Origin: Terebella lapidaria
Taxonomy: Eukaryota; Annelida; Polychaeta; Terebellida; Terebellidae
NCBI GenBank assembly: GCA_949152475.1
Contig: OX424555.1
Coordinates: 73,237,499 to 73,301,498, forward strand
DNA: 64,000 bases
Reading direction: 5' to 3'
In this document: in pieces, positions 1 to 11,080 of the stretch
Position numbering within the stretch: the first letter of the stretch is position 1
Layout: each line of letters opens with the position of its first letter
Made by a program: the position numbers and the translations under genes
Notes under the pieces: generated by a model
The model's input: the letters and a program-made list of their open reading frames with translations, nothing else
Told to the model about the DNA's origin: nothing
The model's database searches: none

Positions 1-534
1 TGTCGTCTAAAAACCTCAGCTAATTGTTCACAACATATATTCATTTTCACAGACTCCTCACAAAAAGGCTCCATGACATTTTTTGTTATTTCTAAACTGC
101 TTATTTTGGTATTCTGGTATTTATTTTATTATTTCTAAACTAGTTATATTTCTTTTCATAGTATTGGATGTGCAAAATTGGTCACATAATGTATCTATTC
201 CCCTTGCTCTTGAGCGCACTCACAAAACGTCTCATGATCATGACATTCTTATATATGGCATAAATGTGTTTTTCCCCTAAGAAACCAATACATAAGAGGT
301 AAAAGTATACTCGTTGTCGCAACAAACCTTCAAACGAGAATATGTCATGTATCTTCCCAAAATTTTGAATAATACATCTGAAGTATTGCTTATTATATGA
401 CTTTAAGAAGTAGCTATAGCATACTCGTACCGCACCCTGTCGACTGCAGTATAAGCACAACGGATTTAGTGGCAAAAGCAAGTGTATTGCGACAAAGTGA
501 CTAGACCTCGCCACTGGAATAATACTATTTACAC
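1..534. other. AT-rich stretch, no gene recognised
   Basis: Short ORFs occur on both strands (for example a 110-codon one on the minus strand at 182-514) but none resembles a known family or has convincing splice borders. The words around 225-250 (CACAAAACGTCTCATG) loosely resemble 29100-29120 inside family A copy 2, so the edge of a repeat may reach here. Confidence 0.4.
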
Positions 535-1265
535 AACCAGTGTCTGACCACTCAGTTTGACATTACCAATATTGATCTATTTTGTCAGCAGCAGCCAACA
601 ATCGGCCAGCCACACTTTCCGAGGGTTCTCCCAAGTATTTGTTCTCGGTAAATGACTCGGCATGACTGTGTTTTCAATGAAACCAGATCCGATTGATATT
701 TTTCCACAGACACCATTGGTCCATGAGGACATATTGCATGTGGCAACAACAAAAAATGTATAATGCCAATGGAACTTGTAATAGGTCGAAAATATGTTGA
801 TATATATACTTACCATAGAACGGATAACCGTATCACCACAATTGTGTGTCATGCGAGCGAGGACGATTTCGAAAATGCTGACGAAAAGATAACGTAGAGA
901 AACATTGAGGTGATTCAGTTAACAGAAATTCCTTCGACTTCAGAACTTCACTATATATATATCGTAAAATTTGCTATTGATGCGAAAACGTCAGTTCGCA
1001 CGACCTACTCGAATGTTCGATTGACAGCATTCCGCACTTAGGACGAATCTAATTGTGGAATAACAGCGATTTCTCATCTGCATCTGGAAAATGTCATGCC
1101 AAATCTTTTCACATTTATACCAATCAGTTGTGGATTTGTATCACAGGGATATGCTACATGTCATTTTCAAGGTCGTTCAAGGACGTATCTCGACTTCAAG
1201 CATCCATTGTCTGATCAGACATGCCCAAACCCGAAGTTGTTAATCCGATATAGTGATATGATTGA
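535..1265 (+). repeat. Dispersed repeat family A, copy 1
   Basis: Diverged copy of a repeat also found at 17640-18120 and 28615-29420. It shares the opening CCACTCAGTTTGACAT (about 550) with 28635 and the internal TTTCTCATCTGCATCTGGAAA (about 1070) with the other two copies. One plus-strand frame is open for about 70 codons from about 1056 (CGITAISHLHLE...) without a start codon. The element type is not recognised. It may derive from a coding sequence because copies 2 and 3 keep a similar peptide in the same frame. Confidence 0.55.
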
Positions 1266-1269
1266 GGGC

Positions 1270-1617
1270 TAATATTAAATTACCCTACTAAGGGTTTGGC
1301 ACGGCGGTGAGTTTGTCATCCGTTCGTCTACCGTTCATCAACATTTCTTCTTCAAAATTAACGGTCAAATATTTCTGACAATTTCTTCGACAACCTGAAA
1401 ATAATTCAAAAGAAATTGAGCATTTCACGAATTTTGCTTTTTCCGAAATTGTTTATTTCAGGCTGTATCAAGATCTCACTTTATTGGTACGTTATACTAA
1501 CTTTGTAATGCAATACCAAAGGTCTATTGTATACTCTGTTTACAGTCGACAAAATTGGCGCAGCCATACATCCGGCCATATCAACAAGGACGGGATTGAT
1601 TACTGGCGGACGAAAAC
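1270..1617. other. No feature recognised
   Basis: Low-complexity AT-rich sequence. No ORF, RNA gene or repeat match is visible within the window. Confidence 0.4.
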
Positions 1618-1922
1618 AGGAGTAACTCGTTTCCAGACTTCGTAAGGGTCTGATAAAACAACTGAGATTACAGCAAGATCAACATTACCCTATGGTGCAG
1701 GAAACAAGATTCAAGAACTGTTGAATCTTGATACAGCGTAAAATGAGCCGCTTTTCAAAGGCTAAGTTCGTAACATGCTTCATGTTCCTGGCCAAAATAC
1801 ACCCTATGTATATGAATAATATGTCTTAAGATACACAAGGCGATCAATACGACAGTGAGAGTGACTCGTTTCCAGACTTTGTAAGAATCTGATAAAATAA
1901 CTGAGATTACAGCAAGATCAAT
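1618..1922 (+). repeat. About 65-bp direct repeat pair
   Basis: The block at about 1618-1684 (starting near GTAACTCGTTTCCAGACTT, ending CAGCAAGATCAA) recurs at about 1859-1922 with a few substitutions, 241 bp downstream. The intervening sequence is unrelated. Two copies only, so no array. Confidence 0.7.
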
Positions 1923-2109
1923 GAGAAATTACATTTAGTGTAAGCTCAAAGTAGCATATAACATGTATTTTTGGTATAATCCCAGTTGAGGCCCTCGGTA
2001 TTATTCGTTCTTCATAAATGAAAGCAATTCAGCAAGACAAAATGGATGCTTGCTTGCATAAGGCTCCATACAATTGATTTTGCTCCAGAAATGCCTTGCC
2101 TCTTCTATA

Positions 2110-2265
2110 AATTGGGAGATTACTAACGGCGCCTAGCGTATAGGTACCGTCTAGTCGTCGTGGTGACGCCGAGGTCTACCGGTGCGTACTGGTACGACAC
2201 CGGTAGTCCCGAGTGTCACCAGACCGTGTAGACACCAGGCTCAGTGTGACTCAGGCCTAAGCAGA
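2110..2265. other. GC-rich patch with imperfect palindrome
   Basis: A roughly 150-bp island of high GC and CpG in an AT-rich background. At 2176-2206 the arms CTACCGGTG and CACCGGTAG are perfect inverted repeats around a 13-bp centre that is itself partly palindromic. No ORF or RNA fold is recognised. It could be a short CpG-rich regulatory patch or the end of a lost mobile element. Confidence 0.35.
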
Positions 2266-2381
2266 TCGTTTTCATGTGGTCAATATCTTGGGGTCAACTC
2301 TTTATGTGCTATAGGTATGACGTTTTCTTATTGTAATTTCGAGAAGTCATTTATGGATAAACTTGTATAACAAAACACTAA

Positions 2382-3652
2382 TTACCTGGTTGATATTCAT
2401 AGGTAATGTGTTGCGCAAACTTAAACTTAAAACGAATTTGAAAACGTTTTTGAAGAAATGTTTTCTTCAAAAAGAAATCTACACGTATACTTCAAAATAA
2501 TTTCAAATTAAACTTATTCATTCGCTTCATTTCTTTAGGTAATTTGTTTATGAAAAAGATAAAGACAGATGCAACCTAACTTAATGAAACACCCTGTGAT
2601 GTGTCTCAATAATCGCATTACATGCCAAAAGGTTTGTGGCGCTTGGAATATGAAATCAACAAGATTTATGGAAATATCCATCATACATGCGACACTGCAT
2701 CAGTTACATGATATGCAAGGTAGTACCAGAATAATTGGGTAAGCTCTTTGCTATTACATTATGTAACTAACATCAACACCTCAACTTTTAATGAAAATAT
2801 TTGAGACAGAAAAGACCACCAGTATCTGTTCTTCTATCGAAGATTTTATCGATAGGAGCAAAGTGATAACATGGAGTCGCATTCTGATAAACACACACTG
2901 TTGAACATGTGACATTAGTCGAATTTAGGTGATAGTTATCTCCTGACGATATATCATGTCAAATAATTTTGAAGATATATCATGTTATGAACAAATATAG
3001 TAGCAAGTGAATGCTGTTACCTGGTTGATATTCATAGGTAATGTGTTGCGCAAACTTAAACTTAAAACGAATTTGAAAACGTTTTTGAAGAAATGTTTTC
3101 TTCAAAAAGAAATCTAGACGTATACTTCAAAATAATTTCAAATTAAACTTAGTCATTCGCTTCATTTCTTTAGGTAATTTGTTTATGGAAAAGATAAAGA
3201 CAGATGCAACCTAACTTAATGAAACACCCTGTGATGTGTCTCAATAATCGCATTACATGCCAAAATGTTTGTGGCGCTTGGAATATGAAATCAACAAGAT
3301 TTATGGAAATATCCATCATACATGCGACACTGCATCAGTTACATGATATGCAAGGTAGTACCAGAATAATTGGGTAAGCTCTTTGCTATTACATTATGTA
3401 ACTAACATCAACACCTCAACTTTTAATGAAAATATTTGAGACAGAAAAGACCACCAGTATCTGTTCTTCTATCGAAGATTTTATCGATAGGAGCAAAGTG
3501 ATAACATGGAGTCGCATTCTGATAAACACACACTGTTGAACATGTGACATTAGTCGAATTTAGGTGATAGTTATCTCCTGACGATATATCATGTCAAATA
3601 ATTTTGAAGATATATCATGTTATGAACAAATATAGTAGCAAGTGAATGCTGT
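2382..3652 (+). repeat. 635-bp tandem duplication, two copies
   Basis: The sequence from TTACCTGGTTGATATTCAT at 2382 restarts at 3017, giving a 635-bp period. The second copy ends near 3652, before TGTGATATTCGAG. Only about four substitutions were noticed (for example ACACGT/AGACGT, ATTCATT/AGTCATT, AAGGTTTG/AATGTTTG), so the duplication is fairly recent. Neither copy holds a convincing gene. Confidence 0.9.
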
Positions 3653-4106
3653 TATGTGATATTCGAGTCGAACAATCCCTTGAGAGCATGTGTGTGTGGC
3701 TAGAATGTACCAGGATTTATTTGCAACTTCGAAACTGGAACAACAAGTTTGAACATTATGCTATGAATATGAACAATACCCGAGTTTGCTCAGACTCCCG
3801 ATATTCCAACATATGAATATTGAAAAACAAAAACAATAAGCTTGTTGTTGTTATACCCCATTGATTTTAATTCGTATTTGAATTATTACATACGAACATT
3901 ACATATCAATGAAGTATGTTTCATGAATGTTCCATTGTTTAAGGTGCACCATGAAAGGAGTAATATTCAATGATTATTTGTTTCTTTTATTAATAAATGT
4001 TCTGAATGCAAGGGTAGAAACCCAAGGTGAAGGAAAATACCACACACCATATTTCCAGCAGAAGTGTGTTTTTCCACTTCAAAATGCAACGGGGTTGAAT
4101 TGTGAG
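3653..4106. other. No feature recognised
   Basis: Short overlapping ORFs on both strands near 3927-4236 are fragments, and the minus-strand ones run into the inverted-repeat arm of the neighbouring foldback element. No gene is supported. Confidence 0.4.
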
Positions 4107-4950
4107 TGAAACTATGGTGTTCCAAAATTGCCATCGCTTTGTCGCCTTGGCGGGTATAGGTCGACAAGTCGACAAGCCGATAAGTCGATACGATAACCCG
4201 ACAACACGATAAGTCGACAAAGCGATTATCCGACAAAGCGATACGATAATCCGACGGGTCGAGAATGCGATATCTCGATAAGAGCGTGCGACAACCCGAT
4301 ACGAAATGCCGACAAGTCGAGGTTGTCTTCTATCGGGATATCGAGTTTTCGCGTCGGCTTCTCGACTTATCGCTAGAACTAATTTATATCACGCATGCGC
4401 AAAAACACTCATTCCACAAAGCAGTGTGTTGAAGTCCACAAATCAGTGTGTTGAAATCTGAAGACGTTCTGCTCCCACAAGCGACGTATGATTTCCAGGC
4501 GCGTAGCTTGGCGTACGCACGTACGCAGTTGCGTACACATTGATTCATGCTGACATAAAAAAAAACACCACAAAAATAACGAATCCAATACAATCACGCA
4601 ACTTGCTATATTATTGTTTATATGTTCCCTGTTCATGTATAAATGACATCGAATGCCAAACCGAATGCTAAGGAATTCAATATTGAATAAGGACCTTGGT
4701 GTCAGTGAGAGTGGAGAGTGCAGTGTGATCAAGAAACGGAACAAAATATTTCGGAAATGTTTTCCGAATGGTAATGAATCATCAGTTTTACAAGCGACTC
4801 AAATGTTACCTAAAACACAAGTTACACCACTTACTACCTACTATAGCCTCCCGACCCTCCTCGGCAGTGCCGGTCTGACCATGATCGTTTAGTAGGCCTA
4901 CAGTACTACATACTTTAGAGCTGAGTAACTTACACGCAATATTACTATAC

Positions 4951-5316
4951 TTATTTAACCAGACTAGACATATGCTCAGACTGAGCCCATTGGTGTTTTG
5001 TTTTATATATATAAAGTCTCCTATATAGGTACTCTCTAAGGTAAAAACCTAGGCCGCCCCATTTGTCGTCCATACTTGTTTTTAATGGTGTTGAACCAAT
5101 TGGCCAAACCTGAAAATTCCCTTGACAAAAGCCTTGATTGGTTTCAATATACAGACTCAAACGACCTCTTTCATTTGATAATTTACCAGTAATAAATCCG
5201 AAATCGAACTTTGTAAAATTGTAAGAGTACCTTGTGCTGCATATATCCTCTTTATCTACTTGAAGGAAACGAATGCCAGTTTTTAGCACAATATTCCACC
5301 AGCATTCATATGACAT
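4951..5316 (-). CDS. Unrecognised 121-codon ORF inside foldback element
   Basis: This is the longest ORF in the window and lies between the arms of the 4113-6175 element. The predicted peptide begins MSYECWWNIVLKTG and has a mixed, protein-like composition with GKLSNERGRLSLYIETNQG in the middle and DDKWGGLGFYLREYL further on. No signal peptide, membrane segment or catalytic motif stands out, and no family is recognised. It could be a captured exon, a remnant of the element's own protein, or chance. No splice sites were confidently placed and upstream minus-strand sequence is AT-rich. Treat as hypothetical. Confidence 0.25.
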   Translation of the reverse strand: MSYECWWNIVLKTGIRFLQVDKEDICSTRYSYNFTKFDFGFITGKLSNERGRLSLYIETNQGFCQGNFQVWPIGSTPLKTSMDDKWGGLGFYLREYLYRRLYIYKTKHQWAQSEHMSSLVK

Positions 5317-5459
5317 GATACGTCCAGTTTATGCATTATTGAAAGTGCAGCAAACGAATCTTGGAAATATTTTTACTTGAACGGACTGCGAATCGCTTCT
5401 ACATGTGTATACTTGTAAAATATCGGGAGAAAACGCTAAATTGCGAAAATACTATATAA

Positions 5460-5785
5460 TTTTCACTTTTTAAAGTATAAATAATTTCTAACATTTTAAG
5501 TTAAAATATTGAATAAAAATTGTTGAATGTGCTGCCTAATATATCTTCGAATGGCTTCCAGAAAGTGCTAAAAAATTAAATTTAAATTTTGAAATAATTC
5601 TCAACAATTGTAGGCAGAATATTGAAAAAAATTGTTAACTGCGGTCCCTAATATAGCCTACAATAGCTTCCAGAAAGTGTTGAAATTAAAAATTTCTTGG
5701 GGGCTTGCGGCGCACCCCAACCCCCCAGACCGTGTTGTTGAAGATTTTGGGTACACTTCAACAATCTTTGGCTACGCCCCTGATT
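5460..5785 (-). repeat. Possible hAT-like terminus nested in the foldback element
   Basis: At 5771-5782 the sequence GCTACGCCCCTG is the complement of CAGGGGCGTAGC, a terminal motif seen in several hAT-type elements. Upstream are a GGGGCTTGCGGCGCACCCC stretch and an internal near-repeat of CTTCCAGAAAGTG (about 5550 and 5670). No matching opposite end was found within the loop, so this would be a truncated copy. Recognition is by motif only. Confidence 0.3.
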
Positions 5786-6181
5786 TCTGTATTAGTTAAG
5801 CCTAACCCTCAGTGGAAATAGTTATTAATCTTGTTAAACATGGGCTCTATCTTCCATATTACACCGATGTCGTTCGATGAGATTGATGCGCATGCGTGAT
5901 ATAAATTGGGTCAGGCGATAAGTCGAAAAGCCGATGCGAAAAATCGATATCCCGATAGAAGACATCCTTGGCTTGTCGGCTATTCGTATCGGGTTGTCGC
6001 ACGCTCGCATTGAGATATCGCATTCTCGACCTGTCGAATTATCCTATTGCTTTGTCGGATAATCGCTTTGTCGGGTTATCGGTTTGTCGGGTTATCGTAT
6101 CGACTTATCGGCATGTCGGCCTATCGACCTATACCCACCAAAGCGACAAAGCGATGGCCCTTTTGGAACACCATATGAAAC

Positions 6182-7060
6182 TGCCATCCTAATTGTTGTA
6201 TATTGCTCTGGGACAGCAGTTTGACAGGCGAGTTTCTAAAAGTGTCCATATTCTTGAGTAGACATGATTATTTTGCAATACCTTATAAAGCACAGGAAAT
6301 TCGTTAGGCCCCTTCCATTCATCATATCCTAGCCACACGGCAAAAACCGGCGGTAGTTAGGACACACTAACAATAGCAAAGTTTGTTTTTACAAAACTCA
6401 TTTTTTATTAGCCACTTCATGATATATCACGTTCCATTGATAAAATCATAATTATGCATGCATTATATAAGTTTGTTTTCGTTTCTTGATGACTTTCGTC
6501 ATAGTTTTAAAGCCTTCAGTTTTGCTGTTTCGGTAACAAGCGGATCATTCCAAACTGAGAGTACAGAATAAACATATATTTTTCTATATATGTAGTAAAT
6601 TACCCTTTTTCTACACTAACTATAGTAGCGTTTCCGTCACGTTCATCGCGACATGGGAAAACAACACTCTTCCATCCCACAAATGATCATGTATACTTTG
6701 CTAGGTTTTTTACGGTTACCAATCTCATCATCTCGAGGACAAAAGTAGGTGTTCACCTGGCGTTCTACTTTCTTCTAGAAACCGTTCAAAATATGGAAGT
6801 AATAGAAACACCCATCAAAGCAAAATAGTTGATGTAAATGCAGAGTTTGCATATATAAGTTTGTCGACGATCCAGAGCTAGCAAATGTAATTTGGCGTGT
6901 TGTTGTCGCGTAGGTCAAGGACAGCGGAAGTAGTGGCCATATGCTCGCCTGATTTTTGGTTCTTTTGGTGTGGAATTTTGAAACTTGCTTCGGAACGTGA
7001 ATATCTTGTGGCAACATAGTATCTTGCTCACATCTGCGTATCTAGTAGCACGCAACGTTA
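6182..7060. other. No gene recognised
   Basis: AT-rich sequence with short ORFs only (for example minus-strand 6775-7017). No splice-defined exon, RNA gene or repeat match was seen. Confidence 0.4.
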
Positions 7061-7310
7061 TTTATATGATAATATATTATTATGCAGAGCATAGAAACGC
7101 AGCGAGAGGAAACGCAGGTTTCTTGAGCGGGCCTATATACGTACCAAAAAATAGCTACATAAATAAATAATGTAACAATGAAACTAAAAAAATACCTTTT
7201 TATCATAACCAATTGCTATTGTTGGTCCTGAATATTATAAGCTTTTCCACTTGCTTTTCCACGCACTGTGTCTCTATACTCTGCATAATTTAATAACATA
7301 TTATTGGGTA
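7060..7310. repeat. Small inverted-repeat element (MITE-like)
   Basis: The stretch around 7072-7125 (ATTATGCAGAGCATAG, then GAGAGGAAACGCAG) is matched in reverse complement at about 7244-7302 (ATACTCTGCATAAT). Arms are about 55 bp with several mismatches around a loop of about 120 bp. Target duplications were not resolved. Probably an old non-autonomous DNA element. Confidence 0.5.
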
Positions 7311-7637
7311 CCTGTGTTAGGTATGTTAAATGTTTTATATAGCCAACACCCCAAAATGTTGACGAATTTAGGACGCATGGCTCAGATGCAGAGAATACAC
7401 TCACTGACTCAGCAGCACTGTAACTTCAAGACGCGGTGAAGACGGACGGGAAAAAAGCTGTAACCTCAAGATGCAAAAATTGCTATTACTATGAAATTAA
7501 ATGAGAGTCAAATTACTCATGACTTCTGACATGAGGTTTAATAGGTAGAAATAACCGAGATCAAAATAGCCTGGGAGATTCATCTGATGACCTGTCTATT
7601 CAAGACAACAGATCAAGACAATAGATGTATTCGAGCC
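7311..7637. other. No feature recognised
   Basis: The short plus ORF at 7251-7439 overlaps the right arm of the preceding inverted-repeat element. Nothing else is supported. Confidence 0.35.
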
Positions 7638-7645
7638 AGCAATAA

Positions 7646-8068
7646 TTAGGGGTGGCATATCGACGCCAATTTCATATCGATATATTTATATCGTGATTTG
7701 AAGGTCAATATATCGATTTTTTTTCTTGAGAATAAAAGCCTACCAAATCACAAAAAAGACGTAGAAGTCCAACGGAGTTTACCGAAATCCTGTGACTAGA
7801 TGTACAAAGTTGAAGACATTTAGTCTGAAACATCAGACATGCATGCACGCACCGAATATTTTATTGCGTTGCACAGTAACCAGGTATAACCATGCACAAA
7901 TAAGAAGCGATCGACACAGAGAAAGCCCTCTGCATATGGCTGACCACCCAAGTCAAACTCGGTGTTTTACTACATTTCAAGATATCGATATTTTCCGAAC
8001 CCTTCGATACGATATATCGTGGCTTGGTAAAATTCGATTATCGATGTCGATATATCGTTCCACCCTTA
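7646..8068. mobile_element. hAT-like non-autonomous element
   Basis: The left end TTAGGGGTGG and right end CCACCCTTA are inverted repeats, and both subterminal regions are rich in ATATCGATAT-type words. The flanks are AGCAATAA (7638-7645) and AGCAATAT (8069-8076), a 7-of-8 match, as expected for an aged 8-bp hAT target duplication. The AGGGGTGG terminus also fits known hAT ends. The interior ORF at 7792-8130 crosses the right end and is not transposase-like. Superfamily assignment is inferred from TIR and target length. Confidence 0.7.
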
Positions 8069-8261
8069 AGCAATATACCTATGTAGACACTAAGTGTCAA
8101 GCACCACATACACACACAGGAAAATCATGACCGAATGAAATTATAAGCAATAGCAGTGATGCGGATTACATCAAACAGTGATTTTTCTGCACAATATTGT
8201 GGAAACAAAGCCTACTCGATGACTATTCAATTTGACGGTGTAAAAGTGTGGGTCACACATT

Positions 8262-11080
8262 GTCACACTGAAAATACCACTGCTTAACACTGAATCTGTA
8301 AAATCGTGTTTATAGTATATTTTTATTTCATGATATCACCTACCGGTAATTGATATCGTGTATACAATGGACAAATTTTATTGTCATGATTATTTGTGAC
8401 CATTACATATTGCATGTATCAAACAGGATAATTTCATTTTCTATTCTGGAATAGCAGTTCCGAAATAGCTTTGTTTTGCTCATCACTCTTCAATATATCA
8501 GATTGGTTGATTGAATGTAAGAGATACACAATAACGTCAGTATAATTTGGACAGGACATCTCTTTTCATTGTTATCGGTGTGGCTTCCTATTGTGAAGAT
8601 AAAATTGAGTGAAATACTGACCGAAGTCTTTTTTATTTGATCAGCAAAGAACACGGTTTCATGTACAATAACATATACTGAACAAAATAATATAAATGAA
8701 AAAATAAGCCTATTTGACATGAGGAAGTTATTTTTTGTTCAGCATGTTCACTCTACGACTTGGCATGAATGGACCTACTTCTAAAGTAACGGGTGTTTAG
8801 TTTTCTCCCCTACACTAGAATAACTGTGTGTATCGTCAAGTGTATATCAGGCCCTATCCGGTCTTTTCCATCCACTCAAAAAGTGTCTGATGCATTCAAG
8901 TAAATACATTCAAGGAATAGACATGGAATCAATACCCAGTATTAAGTATTCCGAGCAAACAAAACAGGGTCCATTATCCAATCTCATAGTCCGGGGACAG
9001 AAAGTCATATCAGGCATACGAAGTGAGAGAAAACAAAAATGACAGGGAAACTCATGAACCCCCGTAAATGGCCATTAGGAGGTGAAATCAGGTGCCAAAA
9101 ATACCCAGCCGTGGTAGGGACAAAGTACATATGTTCTGGTATGAATAATCAAGAAGTGAATTCATTAATATGCAGAGATATGTCATTGTATCAGTTCAAT
9201 ATTTGGAAGAAAATAATGTTGGGCCATATCGAAATTTTTTTCGGTGCTTGCAAGCAGTAATTGAACGTGCATAGAGCGAAAATGGCATAATTTGAAATAT
9301 TCACCATCAAGCATCATCTGCAGGCCTTCAAACACCCTTTGCGTTTTGGAACAGAAAGGGCCAATGTTCTAGAATTATATACGCACGAATACGGCATGAC
9401 TCATTATTGTTGACATTTACTCGTATACAGTAGTAAGCATGTAAGTATCAATCTATCACCACCAATACAGCCAGAGTTTGATGATTCCAACAACAAACAT
9501 AAAATACAACGTTTTACAACAGAAACAAAGCCCGACCAAATACGTCATCAAAAGACACACTGGCGTCATCAGGGGCAGACAGTGTATTGAATATAGTTGT
9601 TTCTACTGTACACCTGATGGAATTAGTATACAACTGCCCAACAACCTATGAAAATTATTCAGAAATCCGAAACAAACTCAATGGAATAGATATATGACAA
9701 GTACATAAGTACCTAATCACAAGCCAAAAGGCTACTGAGTTGATGGAATCCTCATATGCATCTTCGCGAGACGCTATAGATACAGAAATCTACTTTTCTT
9801 TAGAGTATCCTGTTTACGTGAAATTACGGTACCGGGAGGCCGTTGTCATGGAGCCGCGTTGCATTGTGACGTCTTGCATATCCAGTCTCGTTGTTAGAAT
9901 CTCATCCACGACATAAAAAGACTGACAAATGTCATCTATTTATCGAGTCCATGTTATATACACGAATAAAAATTGCAATATTGAGGAACGCTCTTACATT
10001 GCGAAGTGGTGCTTCGCAAAAAAAAATCACTGAGCGGTGAAATTTGCTCCCAGGTCGCTAGGGGTTTCCTGTCTAAAAAAAAAAACTTCCGGTCAAAACT
10101 CGCAGAGATGAAAATTTTGAACATAGTAGTTGGGATAATATTTAGTTTCCGCTGCTTTGGTGTTAATTTCTCGGACATGCAATACCCTTAGACGCAGTTC
10201 GGCGCACTTCGCGCGACTCGCTGCGTTATTATAGTATAGTTTTGACCAAAGTGTTTGTAATTACAGTTTTCGCGATTCCAGTGTTGTCCAGAATTCATAC
10301 TTAAACTCAAGTCGCTTCTATTCATCTTGTTTTCAGCACGTTTTCTCAGCATTAGACCTTGTACTAGTACGTTGTTCATGTTGTTAGGCCCATATAACAA
10401 AACAATTGATGCGGCATAGTTGGTGTATAGTCGGCGAGATATTTTGCTCTCACTTCTACGTGTGTTTAGGAATTGTAGGAATCTAGGAAAGTAGAAATTA
10501 TGCTAAACTTACATATGCTGTATTTCCATTTAAAAATAATTACATTATATTCAGGATACATATTTGCCTGAACTAGTATCACACATTTGTGCCTCTACAT
10601 ATTGTTTTATAGTATATTAACTGTACCCTTCAATGATTTTTGGTCGGTCATGTAAGCAAAGTGCATAAGCGTATGTGTGAATTAAATTTGTCTACGTATG
10701 TTCACTTATTCTATCTATGTTTATGTCCTAGTTCACAGTTTGAATAAACCTGTTGGAATACGTCACCAAGTCTTGTTAATATCGGCATGGGCCGACACAG
10801 TTGAAAAAATATAGAAAATGTTTTTCATAACTATAATCATAACAAATATAAACAATCATTTGAAAAGCCTGTTGAAATGATATTGGGAGAAAGTTATGGA
10901 TTTTGCCATACATTTCTGACCGAATGAAGAGAACATAGTAGTTATATATCAGCATTTGTATGCCCAAATAGATTTCTCTTTCTCATTTATTTCGTTGCAA
11001 GTTTCTGGTGGATATTCTGGTTTGAGTTTGTTGACAATACCGCAATTCTCGGTGCTTTACATCCTTTGATGCAATGCGAT
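8262..11080 (+). repeat. 2,819-bp tandem duplication, copy 1
   Basis: GTCACACTGAAAATACC at 8262 restarts at 11081, a 2,819-bp period. All short ORFs recur unchanged at the same offset. It contains a family B repeat (about 9460-9740), a CpG-rich stretch near 9985-10225 and an AATAAA at about 10744. The minus ORF 8490-8720 and plus ORF 9039-9260 are 76 and 73 codons and are not recognised. The outer junctions share one base at most, which favours end-joining over homologous exchange. Confidence 0.95.
9430..9760 (+). repeat. Family B repeat (first tandem copy)
   Basis: Contains the family B landmarks in order: ATCACCACCAATACA, GAAACAAAGCCCGACC, GACACACTGGCGTCATCA, CTACTGTACACCTGATGG and CACAAGCCAAAAGGCTACTG. 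The same order occurs at 14590-14900, and fragments occur at 32695-33065, 40790-41050 and 61765-61875. Duplicated again at about 12249-12579. Probably a non-autonomous transposon, with ends not defined. Confidence 0.75.

Larger units (their letters stand above)
4113..6175. mobile_element. Foldback-type DNA element with long TIRs
   Basis: The left arm 4113-4402 is the inverted complement of the right arm 5887-6175. Both outer ends read TATGGTGTTCC and both inner ends contain ATATCACGCATGCGCA. Both arms are built of short degenerate subrepeats (GTCGA, CGATAA, CGACAA). The flanks repeat TGAAAC exactly (4107-4112 and 6176-6181), a 6-bp target-site duplication. The arm architecture recalls FB-like elements, but the superfamily is unknown. 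No transposase is visible, so it is probably non-autonomous. Confidence 0.85.

Noticed and set aside
4141..4380. Telomere-like or satellite repeat of GTCGA/CGATAA words
   Set aside because: The words are degenerate, not in fixed period, and mirrored exactly at 5887-6175, which identifies them as a transposon arm.
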